A DNA stretch of 9,754 bases from positions 1-9,754 of the forward strand of contig JACCVA010000441.1 in assembly GCA_013698435.1 (NCBI GenBank). Direction: 5' to 3'. This DNA is from Nocardioidaceae bacterium (GTDB taxonomy: Bacteria > Actinomycetota > Actinomycetes > Propionibacteriales > Nocardioidaceae). The position numbers were made by a program, and so were the translations under genes. Numbering within the stretch: the first letter of the stretch is position 1; the number at the start of each line of letters is the position of its first letter. Shown here piece by piece: positions 1 to 6,352 of this stretch. The notes beneath the pieces were generated by a model. The model did no database searches, had not been told where the DNA came from, and worked only from the letters and a program-made list of their open reading frames with translations.

Positions 1-102
1 GAGGTCGAGACCGTCGGCCGTGGTGAGAGTAAGCGCCTCCCGCCGCGCCGGCAGGACGGAGTTCGGCCTGATGCGCTGCGGTTCGCGCTCGGGTCCGGGC
101 AT
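1..102 (-). CDS. alpha/beta-hydrolase-like protein, N-terminal part only
   Basis: The reading frame starts with ATG (complement of 100-102) and is open for 34 codons to the window edge, so only the N-terminus is visible. It reads MPGPEREPQRIRPNSV and continues through LTTADGLDL. A basic leader followed by 'LTTxDGLxL' is the usual beginning of actinobacterial alpha/beta hydrolases (serine hydrolase fold), but the catalytic Ser, Asp and His would lie outside the window, so the family call rests on the leader alone. The start lies 2 nt after the stop of the fused 3-hydroxyacyl-CoA dehydrogenase (TGA-GC-ATG), which suggests one transcript and translational coupling. A role in fatty-acid or acyl-ester turnover would fit the neighbour but is inference. 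No strong Shine-Dalgarno is visible. Confidence 0.55.
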   Translation of the reverse strand, partial: MPGPEREPQRIRPNSVLPARREALTLTTADGLDL

Positions 103-104
103 GC

Positions 105-1886
105 TCAGCGGTCGGAGTAGTCGCGGAAACCGCGGCCGGTCTTGCGACCCAGGTAGCCGGCGGTCACCAAGTGCTCGAGCAGGGGTGCGGGGGCAAACCC
201 GGGCTCGCGAAACTCCAGGAAGAGCGTGCGCTGGATAGCCAAGGAGACGTCGTTGCCGACGACGTCGAGCAGCTCGAACGGGCCCATCGGCAGTGCACAT
301 CCCTCCTTCATTGCGGTGTCGATGTCGTCGGCGCTCGCGTAGTGAGCCTCGAGCATGCGGACGGCGTCATTCAGGTACGGGAAGAGCAGCGCGTTGACGA
401 TGAAGCCGGCGCGGTCGCCGCACGACACGGGGTGCTTGCCGATGGCGGTGCACAACGCTCGGACCGTCTCGACGGCGTCGGCGTCGGTGGCGACCGTCGA
501 GACGACCTCCACCAGCTTCATCAACTGAGCCGGGTTGAAGAAGTGCATGCCCACGACGTCGCGCGGGCGGGCGGTCACTGACGCCAGCTCGATGACGGGT
601 AGGGACGATGTCGTGGTCGCCAAGATCGCGTCGTCGCGGCAGATCTCGTCGAGGTTCTCGAACAGCGCCGACTTGGCGGCGAGGTCCTCCGCTATCGCCT
701 CGATGACGAGGTCGACGCCGGCGAGGTCGTCGAGGGTGGTGGACCCGTGCACGCGTGCCAGCGCGGCGTCGCGCTCGTTTCGCTCCAGCTTGTTGCGCTG
801 GACGGCCTTCTCGAGGCTGCGGGTGACGGCGGCGCGGACGTTTGCGACCTTGTCACGGCTCCGGGTGACGTAGGTGACGTCGTAGCCGGCCTTGGCGAAG
901 ACCTCGACGATCCCGGTCGCCATGGTGCCCGAACCGACGACGCCGACCGATGCGATCTCCCGGCGGAACTGCGGCGCGGAGTCGCTGGTCGGGGTCTCCT
1001 TGTCCGCGACGACGACCGGGCTGTCGGACGCCTCGTAGGTGTAGAAGCCGCGGCCGGTCTTGCGGCCGAGCAGGCCCGCCGTGACCAGTTGCTTCAGCAG
1101 GGGGCTGGGCGCGTGCAGCCGGTTGCGGCCCTGCAGGTACATCGTGTCGAGGATCTCGTACGCCGTGTCGAGGCCGATCAGGTCGAGCAGCGCCAGCGGC
1201 CCCATCGGGTAGCCGCAGCCGAGCCGCATGGCGGCGTCGATGTCCTCCCGGCTGGCGTAGTTGTTCTCGTACATCGACACCGCGTGGTTGAGGTAGCCGA
1301 AGAGCAGTGCGTTGGCGATGAAGCCGGCCTTGTCGCCTACGGTCACGGGGTTCTTGTCGAGGGCACGCGCAAGGCCCTGCACGTCCTCGACCACATCGGG
1401 CTCGGTGACGACGGTGCGGATCACCTCGACGAACCGCTGCACCGGCGCCGGGTTGAAGAAATGCATTCCGATGACCCGGCCCGGTCTGGACGTGCCCGCC
1501 GAGATCTCGGTGACGGACAACGAGGACGTGTTGGTGGCGAGCACGGCGTCCGGGTGGACGATCTCATCGAGCTGCTGAAACACCGACCTCTTCAGGTCGA
1601 GCCGTTCGACCACCGCCTCGACGACGAGCTGGCAATCCTTCAGGTCCGCGAGGTTCGTCGTCAGCGTGAGCCGGTCGAAGACCGCCTGCTGCTCGCTCTC
1701 AGCGAGCTTGCCACGCTTCTTGGCCCGGTCTGTCGAGTGCTCGATGTGGGCGCGGCCGCGCTCCACCTGCTCCTCACCCTGCTCGACGCCGACGACGTCG
1801 AAACCATTGCGGGCAAAGACCTCTGCAATCCCGGCTCCCATTGTGCCAAGGCCCACGACGCCGATCGTGCTGAACTCTCGTGACAT
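105..1886 (-). CDS. tandem-fused 3-hydroxyacyl-CoA (3-hydroxybutyryl-CoA) dehydrogenase
   Basis: This 593-aa protein is two complete 3-hydroxyacyl-CoA dehydrogenases in a row. The family oxidises (S)-3-hydroxyacyl-CoA to 3-ketoacyl-CoA with NAD(P) in beta-oxidation or butyrate/PHB-type pathways, in the cytosol. Copy 1 (about 7-285) has the Rossmann motif GLGTMGAGIAEVF (12-24), a TNTSSL loop at 118-123, MHFFNPAPVQRFVEV with His142 and Glu154, and Asn192 in AGFIANAL. Copy 2 (about 312-590) repeats this: GSGTMATGIVEVF (318-330), His448, Glu460 and Asn498. Both catalytic His/Glu pairs are intact. In copy 2 the loop is TTTSSL, so Asn119 is replaced by Thr425. Both copies end in a near-identical LVTAG-LGRKTGRGF motif. 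A Pro/Ser/Asp-rich linker at about 286-310 joins them. Single-domain members are about 285 aa. The ATG has GGGAGA about 9 nt upstream. It is divergent from nucS. Fused versions of similar size occur in other actinobacteria, so this is not an assembly artefact. Confidence 0.93.
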   Translation of the reverse strand: MSREFSTIGVVGLGTMGAGIAEVFARNGFDVVGVEQGEEQVERGRAHIEHSTDRAKKRGKLAESEQQAVFDRLTLTTNLADLKDCQLVVEAVVERLDLKRSVFQQLDEIVHPDAVLATNTSSLSVTEISAGTSRPGRVIGMHFFNPAPVQRFVEVIRTVVTEPDVVEDVQGLARALDKNPVTVGDKAGFIANALLFGYLNHAVSMYENNYASREDIDAAMRLGCGYPMGPLALLDLIGLDTAYEILDTMYLQGRNRLHAPSPLLKQLVTAGLLGRKTGRGFYTYEASDSPVVVADKETPTSDSAPQFRREIASVGVVGSGTMATGIVEVFAKAGYDVTYVTRSRDKVANVRAAVTRSLEKAVQRNKLERNERDAALARVHGSTTLDDLAGVDLVIEAIAEDLAAKSALFENLDEICRDDAILATTTSSLPVIELASVTARPRDVVGMHFFNPAQLMKLVEVVSTVATDADAVETVRALCTAIGKHPVSCGDRAGFIVNALLFPYLNDAVRMLEAHYASADDIDTAMKEGCALPMGPFELLDVVGNDVSLAIQRTLFLEFREPGFAPAPLLEHLVTAGYLGRKTGRGFRDYSDR

Positions 1887-1931
1887 GCAGGCGAGTCTCC
1901 CACGCCCCCCGGCGTGCCAGCCAGGTCGGGA

Positions 1932-1937
1932 TAGGGT
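1932..1937 (+). promoter_or_regulatory. candidate -10 element of a leaderless nucS promoter
   Basis: TAGGGT fits the actinobacterial -10 pattern TANNNT and ends 8 nt before the GTG chosen as the nucS start. No purine-rich Shine-Dalgarno sits at the usual distance from that GTG. Together this suggests transcription beginning at or within a few bases of the start codon, giving a leaderless mRNA, which is common in Actinobacteria. I see no convincing -35 box. The region between the two divergent starts is only 59 bp, so it must also hold the promoter for the minus-strand dehydrogenase gene. Confidence 0.35.
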
Positions 1938-1945
1938 CGGGCGTT

Positions 1946-2620
1946 GTGAGACTCGTGGTGGCCCGGTGCCAGGTCGACTACGCCGGTCGACTCACCGCGC
2001 ATCTGCCGATGGCAACCCGGCTGCTGATCGTCAAGGTCGACGGGTCCGTGCTCGTCCACTCCGACGGTGGCTCCTACAAGCCTCTTAACTGGATGTCGCC
2101 GCCGTGCACGCTTGTCGAGGGCATGGATGCAGGCGGTCAGGTCGAGTGGGTGGTCGAGGCCAAGAGCGGTGACACGCTGCGGATCGTCATCGACGAGGTG
2201 CTGAGCGACTCGGCGTACGACCTCGGCACCGACCCCGGGCTGCAGAAGGACGGCGTGGAGAAGCACCTGCAGGAGCTGCTGGCCGACCACCCGTCGTCGC
2301 TTGGCGACGGGCTCAGCCTCGTACGCCGGGAGTTCCCCACCGCCGTCGGACCGGTCGACCTGCTCTGCCGCGACGGCCTGGGTGCCAGCGTGGCAGTCGA
2401 GATCAAGCGCCGCGGAGACATCGACGGGGTCGAGCAGCTGACCCGATACCTCGACCTGCTGAACCGTGACCCGATGCTGTCGCCGGTGCGGGGAATCTTC
2501 GCCGCACAGGAGATCAAGCCGCAGGCTCGCGTACTCGCAGTCGACCGCGGCATCGCGTGCGTCACCGTCGACTACGACGCCCTGCGCGGGATGGACGACC
2601 CGACGGCTCGCCTGTTCTAG
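1946..2620 (+). CDS. nucS: mismatch-specific endonuclease NucS/EndoMS
   Basis: NucS (EndoMS) cuts both strands at mismatched bases and provides non-canonical mismatch repair in Actinobacteria and many archaea, which mostly lack MutS/MutL. The 224-aa product has the usual length for actinobacterial members and resembles them throughout. The N-terminal DNA-binding/dimer domain (1-110) includes RLTAHLP (15-21) and YKPLNWMSPP (44-53). The C-terminal RecB-like nuclease domain carries PVDLLCRD with Asp138 and VEIKRRG with Glu152 and Lys154, the PD-(D/E)xK triad, followed by IDGVEQLTRYLDLLNRD. The protein ends in ARLF; in characterised homologues the extreme C-terminus contacts the beta-clamp/PCNA. 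I chose GTG at 1946 rather than the ATG at 1880 because homology begins at MRLVVARCQVDY and the earlier start would overlap the divergent gene and add 22 unrelated residues. It is probably its own transcription unit or joined with the methyltransferase downstream. Confidence 0.95.
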   Translation: MRLVVARCQVDYAGRLTAHLPMATRLLIVKVDGSVLVHSDGGSYKPLNWMSPPCTLVEGMDAGGQVEWVVEAKSGDTLRIVIDEVLSDSAYDLGTDPGLQKDGVEKHLQELLADHPSSLGDGLSLVRREFPTAVGPVDLLCRDGLGASVAVEIKRRGDIDGVEQLTRYLDLLNRDPMLSPVRGIFAAQEIKPQARVLAVDRGIACVTVDYDALRGMDDPTARLF

Positions 2621-2660
2621 CAGAGCCGAGGAGCCGGGCGCCGCAAATTCGGTGGTGGTC

Positions 2661-2673
2661 CGACAACTTGTCG
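2661..2673. promoter_or_regulatory. perfect 13-nt palindrome upstream of methyltransferase (possible operator)
   Basis: CGACAA-C-TTGTCG is a perfect inverted repeat with 6-bp arms around one central base. It lies in the 68-bp gap between nucS and the methyltransferase gene, ending 15 nt before the GTG start, where a repressor would block transcription. Short odd-length palindromes of this kind are often sites for TetR- or MarR-type regulators. No regulator gene is present in the window. The stem is too short, and lacks a T-run, for a convincing terminator of nucS. Confidence 0.35.
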
Positions 2674-2688
2674 TAGCACGATGGGCCT

Positions 2689-3420
2689 GTGCGCAAGATC
2701 TACTTCGACGAGCGAGTCGCCGCCAGGTATGACGCGAGCTCGGCGGACATGTTCGAGCCGGCCGTCCTGGAGCCGGCGGTCGACTTCCTCGCCGAGCTGG
2801 CCGGCGACGGCCCGGCCCTCGAGCTGGGTATCGGCACGGGTCGGGTGGCGCTCCCGTTGAGCCGGCGCGGCATCCAGGTGCACGGCATCGAGCTCTCGCC
2901 GGCGATGGTCGAGCAGCTGCGGGCGAAACCTGGTGCAGAGGACATCGACATCACGATCGGCGACTTCGCCGACACGCACGTCGGCCACGACTTCAGCCTG
3001 GCGTACCTGGTCTTCAACACGATCACCAACCTGACCACGCAGGACGACCAGGTGGACTGCTTCCGTAACGTCGCTGAGCATCTGCGACCCGGCGGTTGTT
3101 TCGTGATCGAGGTGTTCGTTCCGATCCTCCAACGCTTGCCACCGGGGGAGGTCTTCCGCATCTTCCATCGCAGTCCCGGCAGGCTCAGCTTCGACGAGTA
3201 CGACGTCGTCACCCAGATCTTGCACTCCCACCACTACTGGTTCGACGCCGAAAGCTACGAGGTCACCTCCGCGCCCTACCGTTACGTATGGCCTTCGGAG
3301 CTGGACCTGATGGCACGACTCGCCGGCATGCGGCTGCGCGAGCGCTGGAACGACTGGGCGCGCCGACCCTTCACGAGTGAGAGCGCCTCGCACGTCTCGG
3401 TCTGGCAGAAGCAGGCCTGA
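2689..3420 (+). CDS. class I SAM-dependent methyltransferase
   Basis: The 243-aa product is a Rossmann-fold methyltransferase of the Methyltransf_25/11 type, transferring a methyl group from S-adenosylmethionine to an unidentified small molecule. Motif I is LELGIGTGRVALPL (44-57), which binds SAM. The acidic residue after beta-2 lies in GIELSPAMVEQL (66-77). GDF (91-93) is the adenine-contact segment, and the post-motif region (about 109-141) ends in HLRPGGCFVIEV. An N-terminal YFDERVAARYD stretch is the cap often seen in this group. The C-terminal third is rich in His, Tyr and Trp and probably forms the substrate pocket; it gives no clue to substrate. The GTG start at 2689 has no good Shine-Dalgarno. 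The gene lies 68 bp after nucS, with a palindrome between them. Its stop is 14 bp from the end of the convergent gene. Confidence 0.85.
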   Translation: MRKIYFDERVAARYDASSADMFEPAVLEPAVDFLAELAGDGPALELGIGTGRVALPLSRRGIQVHGIELSPAMVEQLRAKPGAEDIDITIGDFADTHVGHDFSLAYLVFNTITNLTTQDDQVDCFRNVAEHLRPGGCFVIEVFVPILQRLPPGEVFRIFHRSPGRLSFDEYDVVTQILHSHHYWFDAESYEVTSAPYRYVWPSELDLMARLAGMRLRERWNDWARRPFTSESASHVSVWQKQA

Positions 3421-3434
3421 TCCAAGAGCCCCGG

Positions 3435-4286
3435 TCAGAACCCGAAGTCGCCACCACCGAAGTCGCCGCCGCCGTCCCAGCCACCGCCGTCACCGCTGGC
3501 CGAGTAGTCGCCACCGTCACCACCGCCACCGTCACCACCGCCGCTGTCGCCACCGTCACCGCCGGAGTCTCCCGAGTCCTGGCCGTCGCTGTAGCCCTGG
3601 TCGTAGCTGCCGTCGAAGCCCCCACTGAACACCATGCCCATCATCGTGCCCATGAACAGGGCCGGCATGATTCCCGAGGCGGCGAAGTAGCCCGCGGTCC
3701 AGGGAGCGTACGCCGGACCGGCCTGCCAATAGGGCACGCGCTGCGCCCCCAGCATCACCTTGCGCGAGTCGGGTTCGGCGCCCCGCTCGACCCGTTCGGC
3801 GTCGAGGGCACACGCCGGCACGTCACGCGGGGCGCCTCGTTCGGGCGTCCACAGCACGTCGCGGGCCGACGGGCCGTGCTGGGGGTTGAAGAAGCACGGC
3901 GGGCGGCGAGCCGGCAGCTCTTCACCGGCGACCCGGGCACGCACACAGGCCACGGCGTAGCGGCCGTCCTCGAGAATCTCGGCGACGTGCCTGATCTGTT
4001 CGCCCTCGGTGACCGCGTCGAGCGACTGCTTGGCATCGTCGTAGTCGTCGAGTGCACGCTGGTAGTCCTGCCGGGTGCCTTCGTCGAGCTCGTTGCCCGC
4101 CAGCTCCGAGTCGAGCCGCTGGAGCTCCTCACCGAACTGGGTGACGTCCTCGTCGGCGGTCTGCTTGACACCCGCGAGCTCGTGCGCGGCCGTCTCTCGT
4201 TGCTGATCAGCGAGCTTCTTGCGGTTCTGGCTGCTGACGAAGGCGAGCACCCCGAGCACCACCAGCGCTATTAGCAGGAACGTCAC
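3435..4286 (-). CDS. membrane-anchored coiled-coil protein with three Cys and a Gly/Asp-rich tail
   Basis: I recognise this as a recurrent actinobacterial hypothetical protein but know of no assigned function. From the GTG at 4286 the 283-aa product begins with a hydrophobic helix (about 2-17), then a charged, probably coiled-coil region (18-105). A central segment has three cysteines: ACVRARV (Cys114), PPCFFNPQHGPS (Cys131) and VPACALDA (Cys159). Next come VPYWQAGPAYAPW (184-196), a second hydrophobic stretch (about 203-221) and a Gly/Asp/Ser-rich tail ending GGGDFGF. The cysteines could form disulfides if the domain lies outside the membrane. I prefer GTG 4286 over GTG 4301 because GGAGAGG sits 6 nt ahead of it, while 4301 has no ribosome site and adds only five polar residues before the helix. 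It is divergent from the stress-like operon and may share its control. Confidence 0.75.
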   Translation of the reverse strand: MTFLLIALVVLGVLAFVSSQNRKKLADQQRETAAHELAGVKQTADEDVTQFGEELQRLDSELAGNELDEGTRQDYQRALDDYDDAKQSLDAVTEGEQIRHVAEILEDGRYAVACVRARVAGEELPARRPPCFFNPQHGPSARDVLWTPERGAPRDVPACALDAERVERGAEPDSRKVMLGAQRVPYWQAGPAYAPWTAGYFAASGIMPALFMGTMMGMVFSGGFDGSYDQGYSDGQDSGDSGGDGGDSGGGDGGGGDGGDYSASGDGGGWDGGGDFGGGDFGF

Positions 4287-4348
4287 GACAGTCCTCTCCA
4301 CGCAGAGCCCGCTGGACCAGCGGTGATGCCCAGCCTACGGGGTGTCCG

Positions 4349-4354
4349 TTACCC
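4349..4354 (-). promoter_or_regulatory. GGGTAA -10-like box facing the minus-strand gene
   Basis: On the minus strand GGGTAA lies 62 nt before the GTG at 4286. It matches the -10 half (GGGTAT-like) of general-stress sigma promoters of the SigB/SigF class. The -35 half at 12-15 nt is weak (AT-rich, no GTTT). The case rests mainly on the matching box facing the other way in the same 151-bp intergenic region. Confidence 0.25.
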
Positions 4355-4384
4355 ACATCTGGCTGAGAAATTGCAGGTCCCCCG

Positions 4385-4408
4385 GTTAGCGACGTGCTTA
4401 CGGGGTAA
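4385..4408 (+). promoter_or_regulatory. candidate SigB/SigF-type stress promoter of the LEA/holin/DUF3618/YihY operon
   Basis: GTTAGC (4385-4390), a 12-nt spacer and GGGTAA (4403-4408) fit the general-stress sigma consensus (GTTT, 12-15 nt, GGGTAT-like). The expected start of transcription near 4415 leaves a leader of roughly 23 nt holding the strong ribosome site GGAAGGA (4425-4431), 6 nt before the ATG at 4438. TACGGGGT occurs twice in the same region (4336-4343 and 4399-4406), the second copy overlapping the -10 box. Stress control would suit the LEA-like products, but this is a motif match only. Confidence 0.5.
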
Positions 4409-4437
4409 ATATCAGCAACCCGATGGAAGGAATTTTC

Positions 4438-5292
4438 ATGACCACACCTCACGACCCCCTGACCCCGGGCGGCCCGACCTACCCGCCCGGTGCATTCTCG
4501 CCCACCGAGACGACCGTGCCGCCGATGCCACCCACCGGCGTCGGCAACGTCTCGGACTCCGCGTTCTCAGGCGACTCCGCGGACTCCAGTGGGTCGGTGA
4601 CGGACACCGCGCGTGACCAGGCCCAGCAGGTCAAGGACAGCGCCGCCGACGCGACGTCGCAGGTGGCGCAGACCGGCAAGGAGCAGGTACGCCAGGTCAC
4701 CGACGACGTGCGAAGCCAGGCCAAGCAGCTCGCAGGCGAGACCAAGAACCAGCTGACCGAGCAGGCCAGCTCTCAGCGCGACCGGGCCGTCTCAAGCCTG
4801 CGGTCGCTCGGCGACGAGCTCAGCAGCATGTCGCAGAGCTCCGAGCAGTCGGGCGTCGGCACCCAGCTCGCCCGTGAAGGTTCCGACCTGACCCACAAGG
4901 CGGCGAACTTCTTGGAGCAGCGCGATCCGACACAGCTACTGGACGAGGTGCGCAACCTGGCTCGACGCAGGCCCGGAGCCTTCCTCATCGGCGCCGCGGT
5001 GGCCGGCGTCGTCGCCGGCCGGCTGACGCGGGGCGCAGCCAGCGCCCGCTCGGACGACTCCTCGGGACAGCAGGCGGCCGACATGTACCCGCCGGCCCCC
5101 GCCTACGGCGGCACCTATGCCGGCGCACAGGTCGACCCGCTCGCGGCCGGCGTGAGCGTCCCGGGCAGGACAACGGCATCGTCTAGCCCCTCGGTGGCAG
5201 GCTTCGACGAGCCCGCTCCGATCCTGGAGGAGCCCTACGGCGAGCAACCTCCTCCGGCCGGCTACTCAGGACAACGTGGGGGCATGGCATGA
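4438..5292 (+). CDS. LEA-like amphipathic-repeat protein with one membrane segment
   Basis: I cannot assign a named family. The 284-aa product has a Pro/Thr/Ser-rich disordered N-terminus (1-50), then a long polar helix (about 55-132) built of seven consecutive 11-residue units, for example DTARDQAQQVK (56-66) and QTGKEQVRQVT (78-88). Residue 10 of each unit is usually Val, Leu or Met, and residue 9 usually Gln. Such hendecads are the hallmark of group-3 LEA proteins and of lipid-surface-binding helices. A hydrophobic segment (about 180-197, AFLIGAAVAGVVAG) after a run of Arg looks like a membrane anchor or hairpin, followed by a Pro/Tyr/Gly-rich tail. ATG 4438 was chosen over ATG 4423 because GGAAGGA lies 6 nt before it. 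It is the first gene of the operon and overlaps the next by ATGA. A role in protecting or coating the membrane under stress is inference. Confidence 0.75.
   Translation: MTTPHDPLTPGGPTYPPGAFSPTETTVPPMPPTGVGNVSDSAFSGDSADSSGSVTDTARDQAQQVKDSAADATSQVAQTGKEQVRQVTDDVRSQAKQLAGETKNQLTEQASSQRDRAVSSLRSLGDELSSMSQSSEQSGVGTQLAREGSDLTHKAANFLEQRDPTQLLDEVRNLARRRPGAFLIGAAVAGVVAGRLTRGAASARSDDSSGQQAADMYPPAPAYGGTYAGAQVDPLAAGVSVPGRTTASSSPSVAGFDEPAPILEEPYGEQPPPAGYSGQRGGMA
4603..4833 (+). repeat. seven tandem 11-residue (33-nt period) LEA-like units
   Basis: Codons 56-132 of the first operon gene divide without gaps into seven 11-residue units. Val65, Val76, Val87 and Leu98 are exactly 11 residues apart, each preceded by Gln. 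The later units are more degenerate. The repeat is at protein level; the DNA copies have diverged. Confidence 0.6.
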
Positions 5293-5741
5293 CCTCGACC
5301 CCCCCGGGCGCACACAGCGCCACTGGTGCTTCCCGCGCCGCGCCGAGCGAGTCTCCCGAATCGGAGGAACAGTCTCTCGGCGGCATCGTGTCGCGGATCT
5401 CCAGCGACTTCTCCCAGCTCGTCCGCCAAGAGATCGAGCTGGCAAAGCTGGAGATGAAGGAGGAGGGCAAGAAGGCGGGCAAGGCAGCCGGCATGCTCGG
5501 CGGCGCGGCGTTCGCCGGGTGGATGTTTGCCATCTTCGCCTCCGCAACCTTGATGTGGGCGCTCAACCACCTGATGGACATTGCCTGGGCAGCGCTCATC
5601 GTGGCCCTGCTATGGGGAGTGGCGGCCGCCGTACTCGCCATCCAAGGCCGCAACAAGATGCGCGAAGTCAACCCCAAGCCCGAACAGACCGCAGAGACAC
5701 TCAAGGAGGACGCACAATGGCTCAAAGCCCAGAAGAGGTAA
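5289..5741 (+). CDS. Actinobacterial holin-X / phage holin family membrane protein
   Basis: The 150-aa product matches the layout of the putative Actinobacterial Holin-X family (PF07332-like). It has a Ser/Pro/Glu-rich N-terminus (1-28), an amphipathic helix GGIVSRISSDFSQLVRQEIE (31-50) leading into LAKLEMKEEGKK, two membrane helices (about 68-92 and 97-119), and a polar C-terminal tail. The helix-loop containing 'LVRQEIELAKxE' is the most recognisable part. Despite the family name, chromosomal members outside prophages are common beside DUF3618 and YihY genes, and no other phage gene is present, so a lysis role is unlikely; an envelope role is more plausible. The start overlaps the previous stop (ATGA), and the 3' end overlaps the next gene by 25 bp, indicating translational coupling. 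Confidence 0.85.
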   Translation: MTSTPPGAHSATGASRAAPSESPESEEQSLGGIVSRISSDFSQLVRQEIELAKLEMKEEGKKAGKAAGMLGGAAFAGWMFAIFASATLMWALNHLMDIAWAALIVALLWGVAAAVLAIQGRNKMREVNPKPEQTAETLKEDAQWLKAQKR

Positions 5742-6352
5742 GGCGTGAAATCGAGGCGACGAGGCAGGACCTCAGCCGCGACGTCGACGCACTCAACGAC
5801 AAGGTGAGTCCGAGCCGCATCGCCGAGCGGCGAGTGGGTGCTGCCAAAGAGAAGGTGGGCTCGCTCAAGGAGCGGGTGATGGGCTCGGCATCCGGCACCT
5901 CGTCGATGACCGGCGCGGCAGGCTCAGCCGGCTCCGCGGTGACGGGCGCCGTCAGCGCCGGCCCGGACCTGGCGCGCCGACGTACCGAGGGCAACCCGCT
6001 CGCCGCGGGACTGGTCGCGTTCGCCGCCGGTTGGCTGGTGTCGAGCGTGCTTCCTGCCTCGAAAGCCGAGGAGCAGGCAGCTGAGGCGCTGCAGGACAAG
6101 GCCAGCGACCTCGCCGAGCCGGCCAAGCAGATGCTCTCCGAGGCGGCCACCGAGATGAAGGACAACCTTCAGGGTCCCGCCCAAGAGGCAGCCCAGTCGG
6201 TCAAGGAAAGTGCCACGGACGCGGCCGCCACGGTCAAGCAGGAAGGCACCTCCGCCGCCCAGTCGGTGAAGGAGGATGCCCAGAGCTCGACCCAGGAAGT
6301 CAAGGACGCCCACCAGTCGGGTGGGACCTCCAGCTCTGGAAGTGCGTTCTGA
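5717..6352 (+). CDS. DUF3618 protein with LEA-like C-terminal repeats
   Basis: The first 30 residues of this 211-aa protein (SPEEVRREIEATRQDLSRDV, then DALNDKVSP) are a textbook DUF3618 domain, a short actinobacterial helix of unknown function. A basic stretch SRIAERRVGAAKEKV follows, then a Gly/Ser/Ala-rich linker, a membrane segment at about 96-113 (LAAGLVAFAAGWLVSSVL), and a long charged helix to about residue 200. That helix contains 11-residue units such as AAQSVKESATD (158-168) and AAQSVKEDAQS (180-190), so it resembles the first gene of the operon. The start is secure: GGAGGA sits 6 nt before the ATG, inside the end of the holin-like gene. Its stop overlaps the proposed CTG start of yihY. 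It is probably inner-membrane anchored; its role in membrane or stress physiology is inferred from context. Confidence 0.85.
   Translation: MAQSPEEVRREIEATRQDLSRDVDALNDKVSPSRIAERRVGAAKEKVGSLKERVMGSASGTSSMTGAAGSAGSAVTGAVSAGPDLARRRTEGNPLAAGLVAFAAGWLVSSVLPASKAEEQAAEALQDKASDLAEPAKQMLSEAATEMKDNLQGPAQEAAQSVKESATDAAATVKQEGTSAAQSVKEDAQSSTQEVKDAHQSGGTSSSGSAF
6188..6319 (+). repeat. four tandem 11-residue LEA-like units
   Basis: Codons 158-201 of the DUF3618 protein form four in-phase 11-residue units with the pattern (A/S)xx(S/T/E)VK(E/Q/D). Two of them, 22 residues apart, share AAQSVKE exactly. Two weaker units (136-157, from nt 6122) extend the phase upstream. This resembles the TAQAAKEKAGE-type motif of group-3 LEA proteins. 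Confidence 0.6.

Noticed and set aside
747..1883. Long plus-strand open frame antisense to the fused dehydrogenase.
   Set aside because: It lies entirely opposite a gene with strong homology and is low-complexity (Val, Asp, Arg, Ala-rich), as expected when high-GC codons are read on the other strand.
2617..3393. Long minus-strand open frame opposite the methyltransferase.
   Set aside because: The plus frame has clear SAM motifs. The antisense product has no recognisable domain and its composition is that of a shadow frame.
3440..3590. Trinucleotide-rich (ccaccg/gtcacc) stretch as a possible DNA repeat array.
   Set aside because: It is simply the Gly/Asp codons of the Gly-rich tail of the minus-strand protein; no fixed unit length is kept.
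5289..5741. Holin-like gene as a sign of a prophage.
   Set aside because: No other phage gene is nearby, and chromosomal holin-X-like proteins beside DUF3618 and YihY genes are ordinary in actinobacteria.
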